DNA of 64,000 nucleotides from Anaeromassilibacillus sp. An250 (lineage in GTDB: Bacteria > Bacillota > Clostridia > Oscillospirales > Acutalibacteraceae): assembly GCF_002159845.1 (NCBI RefSeq), contig NZ_NFJK01000011.1, forward strand, positions 1-64,000, written 5' to 3'. Numbering within the stretch: position 1 is the stretch's first letter; each line of letters starts with the position of its first letter. This document shows, piece by piece, positions 1 to 8,300 of the stretch. The notes under the pieces were generated by a model, which did not search any database, was not told the DNA's origin, and saw nothing but the letters and a program-made list of their open reading frames with translations. The position numbers and the translations under genes were made by a program.

Positions 1-1
1 T

Positions 2-77
2 TCCTCCTTAGCTCAGCCGGTAGAGCATGCGGCTGTTAACCGCAGGGTCGTTGGTTCGAGTCCAACAGGGGGAGCCA
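2..77 (+). tRNA. tRNA-Asn (GTT)
   Basis: A complete cloverleaf is visible. The 7-bp acceptor stem starts at base 2 and closes with one T-G pair. The anticodon stem TGCGG/CCGCA encloses a loop with anticodon GTT at 35-37, the T-arm has GGTTCGAGTCC, and the 3' CCA at 75-77 is genomically encoded. It decodes AAC/AAU. Confidence 0.97.
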
Positions 78-83
78 TTTGAT

Positions 84-113
84 GAAGGAACTACTTTTTG
101 TAGTTCCTTTTTC
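84..113 (+). terminator. Rho-independent terminator of the tRNA
   Basis: A 10-bp stem AAGGAACTAC/GTAGTTCCTT with a short T-rich loop is followed by a T run, starting seven bases after the tRNA CCA end. Confidence 0.85.
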
Positions 114-153
114 GTTTATTTAGTAATACGAAAACTTAGATGCGATAAAAAAG

Positions 154-188
154 AAGCGTTCGATGAGAAAACTCTCGGACGCTTTTTT
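154..188 (-). terminator. Terminator hairpin downstream of the LysR gene
   Basis: An imperfect stem AGCGTTCGATGAG/CTCTCGGACGCT has A's on its left and T's on its right, so it could act in both directions. It lies just beyond the 3' end of the minus-strand LysR gene and ends the plus-strand tRNA unit. Confidence 0.7.
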
Positions 189-236
189 TATACGATTGAG
201 GAAGATGAAGCGGCCATTCGCTCCAATTATCCGGCC

Positions 237-1109
237 TTATTCCTCTTTGTTAACACAATCATATAGATGTTGATAGAGCTGATCAGACACCAGGCCCTTG
301 ATGTTGTTTGACCTAGCGACAAAAAAGAATTCTAAAGACATCTCTGGATCGTGGGGATACAGTACCTTTGTATTCGGAAAATGCAGCAACGAAAGTGCAT
401 GTTCCCCCAAAAAGCAGACACCGATATCCTGTGCGCATTGGTGCATTGCCGTGAAGGGAGAAAAGGTTCGGATTACTTTTGAGAAGGTCAATCCCCTTTT
501 TGCCATACGTTTCAAAAATTTATCATATGTATTGAATAGGCGTTCGCTTATTATAATAGTTTGCCCTTTTAGGAGTGTCAGGTCAGGAGGGTTACTTTTG
601 GTAATCGGCTGTTGTGCGCTGACGATCAATGCAAGATATTCCTTATAAAAAGGACGAATATACCATTTCCCAGAATTGACCAAATCGCTCACGATCGCAG
701 CGTCGTAACTCCTTTTTTCCAAACCAGAAATCCATTCGTCTTCATCAACTTCTGTGTAGGAAATCGGCCGTCCGGCAAATTGATTCGGCAACCGGTTTGT
801 GAAGATCGCACTTGCGCCATTTGGAACAGAGATTTGAATATCTTGAGATTCGGAATACTGTTTCAAATGATTTTGAGTTGTATCGATCAAATCAAGAATC
901 TGATGTCCCTGTTGCAGAAGATATGTCCCCGCATCCGTCAATGTAACGCCTGAGTGTGAGCGTATAAATAATGTACACTGCAATTCATTTTCCAGGCTAT
1001 TTATGGCTTTGCTAAGTCCCTGCTGAGAGATAAATAGCCTAGAGGCCGTTTTTGACATATTCATATCTTTACAGATTTCAAGAAAATAATAAAGCCATTT
1101 AAGTGTCAA
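237..1109 (-). CDS. LysR-family transcriptional regulator
   Basis: A DNA-binding regulator with an N-terminal winged helix-turn-helix (residues about 1-60; LFISQQGLSKAINSLE is the recognition region) and a LysR-type effector-binding domain. I chose the TTG at 1109 because the minus strand has GGGGGAGG eight bases upstream; the longer frame from 1166 has no ribosome site and encodes an atypical N-terminus. The resulting 290 residues match the family's usual length. It is divergent from the giant hexosaminidase gene with about 1.1 kb between them, so control of that gene is possible but not shown. The effector cannot be predicted. Confidence 0.9.
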   Translation of the reverse strand: MTLKWLYYFLEICKDMNMSKTASRLFISQQGLSKAINSLENELQCTLFIRSHSGVTLTDAGTYLLQQGHQILDLIDTTQNHLKQYSESQDIQISVPNGASAIFTNRLPNQFAGRPISYTEVDEDEWISGLEKRSYDAAIVSDLVNSGKWYIRPFYKEYLALIVSAQQPITKSNPPDLTLLKGQTIIISERLFNTYDKFLKRMAKRGLTFSKVIRTFSPFTAMHQCAQDIGVCFLGEHALSLLHFPNTKVLYPHDPEMSLEFFFVARSNNIKGLVSDQLYQHLYDCVNKEE

Positions 1110-1156
1110 AATTAGATCCTCCCCCATAAAGATATATATAAGTTTACAGTATTTGT

Positions 1157-1186
1157 ATCGTATCACAAAATAATTGCCTGTGTCAA
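1157..1186 (-). promoter_or_regulatory. Putative sigma-A promoter of the LysR gene
   Basis: On the minus strand TTGACA is followed after 18 bases by TACGAT, about 48 bases before the TTG start. The -35 is perfect and the -10 is one mismatch from consensus. Confidence 0.6.
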
Positions 1187-1715
1187 ATGCAAGCCGCTAT
1201 GACCATTGGCAATAATAGACAAAATGACACTGCTATTTTTCTGTATAAAACAAGACTTTGCATGGATCAAGGTATAGAATGAAGGATATGTAAAGATTTA
1301 TCAACATGCATCCCATTGAAGGCCAGCCGGGGGATTTTTCAGGAAATTTGGAAACCGGAAATGGAATTTTAGGTGTATGAAAGAGTATATGTATTATTTA
1401 AAAGCGCGACAATATTATCAGAGTGAAATTACTTTTTAAATATTGGGGATAAATTATTTTTAAGAAAAAATATTCGCGAGACAGTGAGAGAAGCATGTGG
1501 CTCTCAGAAAGGAAGAAAAAATACATAGAAAGACTTAGCGAAAATGTCCTATTCCCAATACATTCCATATTTTTATTAGTCCAATTGAAAAACATAACAT
1601 TATAGAAGAAATTGTACAAATCTTTACGATAGCGGAATAGAAGCATGAAAAGGCAAGGAATCGTTTGAAAGATTCATAATGAAGAAAGAACTTCGATGGA
1701 ACAAGGGGGATTTTT

Positions 1716-1744
1716 TTGACTTCCAAGTTGTTAGAGAATATAAA
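1716..1744 (+). promoter_or_regulatory. Putative sigma-A promoter facing the giant hexosaminidase gene
   Basis: TTGACT, 17 bases, then TATAAA, pointing toward the gene at 2304, which would give a leader of about 550 bases. A weaker match, TTGCTA-N17-TACTAT, lies at 1909-1937. The whole 1,190-2,250 stretch is very AT-rich and I see no convincing gene in it, so chance matches are possible. Confidence 0.4.
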
Positions 1745-2125
1745 GATAAGATTTATACAATTTATACAATATCATTGTTTGAATAATCTTGTCATTTTTG
1801 TTACCAAGTGGAAGTTGTAATTAAAATTCCTATTTGTAATAAATTTAGAAGCCAGTTCAAGAGCTTTTAAAAGAAAATTCCTAATTGAAACAAATTATAA
1901 GGATATGATTGCTATAAAACAGATGAAATTGTACTATAGAAATCACATGTTTTATATAATATAGATAAAAAGAAACTGCTTGTTTTATATTCCACAATTT
2001 TGTGTCCAGAAGCAACAAATAACAATTGTTTTACAAATTTTTGGAATACTTCTATAATGAAAGAAACTTTGTAACGACAAACACCGAGGCCGCTCAGTTG
2101 TGTGAATTTTTAACTGCGGTTTGTT

Positions 2126-2215
2126 GAGATCAAAACAAGAATCAGTCATTAGGCAGGCTTTATGATGCTGTTTAGGTGTCAAAAGCTTTTGTCTAGTGAT
2201 GTTTTGTTTTGATCT
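2126..2215 (+). other. Long inverted repeat in the leader of the hexosaminidase gene
   Basis: AGATCAAAACA at 2127-2137 is matched by its reverse complement TGTTTTGATCT at 2204-2214 (one extra T within the arm region). The intervening DNA contains the palindrome AAAAGCTTTT at 2181-2190. It could fold as a large stem-loop in the 5' leader about 36 bases before the leader ORF, or be a dyad operator. No known RNA family was recognised. Confidence 0.4.
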
Positions 2216-2250
2216 AATTTCACACATCGGGTGAGATGGGAAAGGAGGAA

Positions 2251-2298
2251 ATGGATTCAGAGAGTATGCGTTTGTTCCAAAGTGACATAAGAAGGTAA
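2251..2298 (+). CDS. 15-codon leader ORF upstream of the giant hexosaminidase
   Basis: ATG at 2251 follows AAAGGAGG by two bases and opens a frame encoding MDSESMRLFQSDIRR and a TAA stop. This is the clearest Shine-Dalgarno in the region, although tight in spacing. The frame differs from that of the large gene and stops five bases before its TTG start; the large gene's own ribosome site (AGAAGG, 2290-2295) lies inside the end of this ORF. That layout suits translational coupling or a leader peptide. No homology is recognised, and it may be fortuitous. Confidence 0.45.
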   Translation: MDSESMRLFQSDIRR

Positions 2299-2303
2299 AT
2301 TTT

Positions 2304-5300
2304 TTGAAAAGAGAAGGAATGTTATTCAAGCGCATCATGGGCGGCGTATTGAGCCTGACCATGACGCTTTCCATGGTAACAAGTACCATGGGGACAGCAT
2401 TCGCGGCTGAAAAGAGTGAAGAAGACGGCTACCAAATCTATCCGCAGGTGCATTACGCGGGTTACGGTACGGATACCCTGTCGCTCTTGGATGGCGTCAA
2501 TGTGGTCTTGGAAGATGATTTGGATTCTTACACGGTATCCAAGGCGGAAACCGTATTGGAGGAGCACGGCATAGATGCCACCTTCTCCGAAGTGGCTTCC
2601 GAGGATCAGGTAAATCTCTTCGTGGGCGTACATAACGACGAAGGCGAAGACGATGCCTATCTGGATGGAAAATACGATGCCAGCAATTCGGTTGACCAGA
2701 TTGATGGCTATGTATTGTCCGTCAATAGTGCAGACCAGACCATCGCTATCACGGGTGCGACAAGCGACGCCGCATTCTATGGCCTGGTAACGCTGGACCA
2801 GATTTTGAACCAGGCGGACGGCGAGGTCCGCGATCTGTTGATTGAAGACTATGCGAGCATTGCGTTCCGCGGCTTCATCGAAGGCTTTTATGGCACGTGG
2901 AGCCATGAAAACCGTAAGAGCATCATGGAGTACTGCGGACAGTTCAAGATGAACTCCTATCTCTACGGCCCCAAGAATGATCCGTATCACAGAGGGCAGT
3001 GGAAAGATCCCTATCCGGATGACAAGCTGGCGGAGCTCCAGGAGCTGGTTGAACTGGGCCGTGAGACCAAGGTGCAGTTCGTCTGGGCAGCCCATCCGGG
3101 CGGGAGCATTGACCTGGGATCGGAAGAAGACCTCCAGGCGCTGCTTGACAAATTTGACCAGCTGTATAGCATCGGCGTGCGTCAGTTCGGCTTGTTCTTC
3201 GACGATTCTTCGACGGATTTCACAAACCTGGCCACATTTGCAGCCGGTGTTCAAGCGTATATTGAAGAGAAGGGCGACGTGAAGCCGTTGATCTTCTGCC
3301 CGCAGGTCTACCGGAAAGACGACGGGACGACCGGCACGCAGAATCATCTGAAGATGTTGGACGAAGCGCTTCCTGAGGATGTACAAATTATGTGGACGGG
3401 CGACTGGGTTGTTTCGCAGGTTGACCAGGGGATGATCGACTGGTTCTGTGAATATGCCAACCGCCCGGTGTATGTCTGGTGGAACTATCCGGTAAACGAT
3501 CTGGGCCGCGCAGGTTACGCCCATATGGGGCCGTCCAATGGCCTGTATCCGGATGTGGAAAACATCTCCGGTTTGGTTTCTAACCCGATGAACCAGGCAC
3601 AGATTTCCAAGGTTTCCCTGTTTAGCGTAGCGGACTATACCTGGAATACCCACGATTATGATTCCGACGCCAGCTGGCAGGCATCTTTTGATTGGGTGAT
3701 CCCGGATGATCCGGAAGCGGCAGAGGCACTGCGGATCTTCTCCCAGAATTCCACTTACGGCTGGAATCCGTTTAATGCACCGGAATCGGCCTATATTCTG
3801 GAGGATATGGAAGCCTTTGAGCAGGCGTATGCGAACGGCGAGGATTGCACGGAATCCGGTGAAATCCTTGTGGATCGCTTCCAGGAGCTTGCCGATGCGG
3901 TGGAAACGCTCAAGGCTTATGAGGGGACAAACGGGATTTCAGAAGAGCTCAGACCCTGGCTGGACAAGATGGGCAATATTGCAGTAGCTGCACGGGATAC
4001 CGTACAGGGCCTGATGGATTTGGATCTGGTTCCCCTCGACAATCCGGATGCAATTGCCATGGCGCAGCAAGCGTTGACAGACCTGCGTGCGCAATACCAG
4101 AGCGCAACCGGAACAAACAGCAAGGTTGCCGCATCGAAAGAGATCATGCCGTTTATCGAGAACATCCAGTATCTGCTGGAATGCAGAATCCAGTTGGCCC
4201 AGGGAGAGGAACCTGTGCCGCGTGGATTCGGCAGTTTCGCCATCAATTACGCTCCCATGCTCGACGGCAGCCTCTCTACGGCAACGGGCACCGATAAATT
4301 CAGCCCGGCCGCAAAGGGCGCGTATTTTGGCGTCAACCTGGGGCAGATGACGGACATTACGGACGTCGTCATTACGATGGATGGCACGCATTATTTCAAG
4401 AAGGGCCTGTTGGAATGGTCTGCCGACGGCAAAACTTGGAATGAGATCGGCGAATACGACACGAATATTGTCTCGGTTGAAGGATTGGAGATCCAGGCGC
4501 AGTATCTGCGCTATACCGCTACGGACGAGTTTGTGGACGAATTTACCGGTTCGCCCAACCGTTGGATCAATATCAAGGAATTTGCGATCAACAAGTTGAG
4601 CGAACAGCCTGACACCAGTAAAAACCTTGCGCTGCACAAGCCAGTGACGGTTTCGACCGATAAGCCGGGCTTCACCCCTGCAGACGCTATGACGGACGGC
4701 GATATGAGCACTCGTTGGGGCGCGTCTTCTGGCGCATACGATCCTGTGCAGTATGCGATCGTTGACCTGGGTGAGGTATACGACATCGCAAGCTTTACGT
4801 CCTATTTCTATGGCGAAACCTCCCGCGCGTACTTGTATAAAATTTACACAAGCATCGACGGCAATAGCTACGAGCTTTGTGTCGATCGGAGCAATAACAC
4901 CACGCGCGGCAAGGTGGAAGACGAAGCTCCTGAAGGGACACAGGCACGCTATGTCAAGATGGAAGTCAGCCAGTCCAATCCGCAGGGATATAACGCATCC
5001 CTCTATGAGTTTGAGGTGTATGCGCCGGAGGATAAGACGGTCAACTTGGCTCTGAACTGCAACGCGTCTGCTTCGGCCGACAACTATGGCAACACGCCGG
5101 AGAAGGCGTTCGATGGGAGAGTCGCCAAGGATTCCCGCTGGGCGCATGAAAATGGCGGCGTCGGCGATTGGCTCCAGGCGGATCTCGGAAAGGTCTGCAA
5201 GATCGATTCGGTAAAGATCTTCTGGGAAGGCATCACCAACTATCAGGTGGGCTATAAGGTGCAGCTGTCAAACGACGGCAGCGAATGGACCGACGTAGCG

Positions 5301-8300
5301 ACTGTCCCGATCGCTGAGCACGAAGAGACAAAGGAACTGGTATTCGACCAGCAGCAGGAAGCACGCTATGTGCGTGTGCTGTGCACCGAGCACACCGGTT
5401 ATCCCTCCGTCTCGATCTATGAACTGGAAGTTTATGGACCGGACCCGGATGAGGAGCCGGTAGATGAGGACGTCAACCTGGCGCTCGGACGTTTTGCAAC
5501 AGCTTCTAACGACAACTATGGCAATACGCCGGATAAGGCGGTCGACGGAAAGGTTGGCAAGAGTAACCGCTGGGCCGTTGAAGGCGGCGGCGTTGGCGAT
5601 TGGCTCCAGGTGGATCTCCGGCAGGTCTGCAAGATCAATTCTGTGAAGATCTTCTGGGAAGGCTTCGGTTCCATTGATGTGGGCTACAAGGTACAGCTCT
5701 CCAACGACGGCAAGCAGTGGACCGATGCGGCGACTGTCCCGATCAGCGAACATGAAGCGACCAAGACGATTACGTTTGAAGAGCAGCAGGAAGCGCGCTA
5801 TGTGCGTATCCTGTGCACCGAACACAGCGGTTATCCCTCTGTTTCGATTTATGAGCTTGAGGTTTATGGGCCGAAGCCGGAGCCTTTGCCCGGTGATTAC
5901 CACCTGGATCCTGCCAACTTTGCATTTGGAAAGACGATGACAGTGTCCGGTGAAGAAATCAGCAAAGGCAACGTAGCGGCCAATATGACGGACGGCGACC
6001 TGGAAACCCGTTGGGCAGCGGCAGACGGCAGCTACCCGCAGTGGGCGATGATTGACCTCGGAAAAGAAGAGGAAATCTCCCAGATTGATACGCTGTTCTA
6101 TGGCACAGAGGAGAGAGCTTATCAGTACACGATTTCCACCAGCACGGACGGCGACACATTTACGCCGTGCATCGACCGCAGCGAAAATGCGGATAGCCAG
6201 TGGGTCACGGATGTGGTTCCGGAAGGGACAACAGCCCGGTATGTCCAGTACACCGTCACCGGCCTGACGGGTGTCAGCAGCGGAAACGCCTCCATCTACG
6301 AGGTGCGCATTTGGGCGCCGGATGTCTCCAATATCAATAAGGCGGAGAACCGCTTTGCCGAGGCATCCCAGACCACGCCGGAGAGCAGCGCCGACTATGC
6401 GGTGGACGGCGACCTCTCCACCTATTGGGCGAGCGGAAACGTTGAGGATACTGCTTCTCTGGAAGTTACGCTTCCCGCAGCAGTCCCGTTCAACCGTCTG
6501 AAGCTTCAGTGGAACAACACGGACGCACGTGTGGATTTCCATATTGAGCTTTCCGACAATGGCACGGATTGGAAGTCGATCTATTCTGTAGGCGAACGTG
6601 AGATGCAAGCGGAAGAGGAGTTCATCCTGGACGAACAGTATACGTCCAAGTATGTCAAATTGGTGATTGACGCCGTAGAAGGCGGAAATGGCGTAGAACT
6701 CTGCGAGTTTGGCCTGTATCAGGACCTGGACTTCGTCGGCAAGATTGACCAGGCGAAGAACCTTCTGAGCTCCATCGAATTGACGGACGAGGATACCAAG
6801 CTGGAGATCCCGGAGATGCCGGAAGGCGTTGAAGTGACCTATGGCGGTACCGATTATGAGCAAGTTATCGATGCGAACCGCAATATCCTCAAGCCGTTGG
6901 TGGATACCGACGTGATGGTTGAGTACAAACTCGTCAGCGCAACCAACCCGGATGAAACCATTCTGTATGAAGTACCTATGACGGTCCCCGGCCAGTACGA
7001 CGCGGCTCTCTCGCAGAATGCAAAGCCGAAGGTGCTGCCAGAGCTGCAGCAGTGGTTTGGCCACACGGGTGACTTTGAAATCACCGAAAACAGCCGCATC
7101 CTGCTCGATCCTGCATTGGATGAATCGTACAAGGATATGGCGGACCGCTTTGCGGAGGACTATCTGGATATCACCGGCAACCCCATCCAGGTGGAAATCG
7201 GCCAAGATTCAGCCGCCGGTGATTTCTACTTCAAGCCGAGCGATATCGAGCTGGAAAAAGAGACCTATGACATGGAGATCGGCGATGCCGTCACCATCCG
7301 TATGAGCACGGAGACAGCGGCCTTCTGGTCGACACGTTCCATTCTTCAGATCCTCAAGCAGACTGGCACAACGATCCCGAAGGGCCTGGTGCGCGATTAT
7401 CCGAAGTACAAGGTCCGTGGGTTCATGTTCGACGTGGCCCGTAAGCCTGTCTCGATGGATTACCTGGAGATGTGGGTCAAGCAGATGTCCTGGTACAAGA
7501 TGAACGACCTGAACCTGCATCTGTCGGACAACTCGTTTGACTGCACGTATGCCGGATTCCGTTTGGAATCGGACGTACCGGGCTTGTCCAGCACAGATCT
7601 CCATTACAAGAAGGATGAATTCCGGAACTTCCTGTTGGATTCCAAGGCGCAGGGCGTGAATATTGTGCCGGAATTTGACACCCCCGGACATTCCCTGGCG
7701 TTTGTTTGGGCGCGCCCAGACCTGGGACGCGACGGGCCGAACAGTAGTTACCTGGATGTCAGTAACCCAGAAACAATTGAATTTATCAAGTCCGTATGGG
7801 CAGAATACATGCAAGAGGAGGATCCGGTCTTCCTGGAGGATACCGTAGTCAATATTGGTACCGACGAGTACAAGGGTTCTAATCAGGAAGGCAAGGAAGC
7901 GTTCCGGAAATATCAGGACGACCTGTTGCGCTTCATTCGCGACGAAATGAACCATACGCCGCGGCTCTGGGGCTCTCAGACGGAGAACGACGGCGTGACG
8001 CCGATCACGGCGGAGAACGTACAGATGTACATGTGGTACGTCGGCTACGCGGATGCCCAGGAGATGTACGACAAGGGCTATCAGATGATCAACATCAACG
8101 ATGGCGATGTCTATATCGTACCTGGCGCGGGCTATTATTGGGACTATCTGTCTAAGAGCCATATCCTCAATACGTACGACCCGACCAAGATCTATGGCGG
8201 CAAACTGGTCGTTCCGGCGGGCGATCCGCAGATGCTCGGCGGTTCCTATGCACTCTGGAACGATAAGACCGGTGGATCGGATAATGGCACCACGGATGTT

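Noticed and set aside
1-77. tRNA-Asn as an integration site for an element
   Set aside because: No integrase gene or repeated tRNA 3' end is seen nearby; the following DNA is ordinary backbone.
1398-1726. Two minus-strand ORFs in the AT-rich region between LysR and the hexosaminidase
   Set aside because: Phe/Tyr/Leu-rich translations with no ribosome site, typical of random AT-rich DNA.
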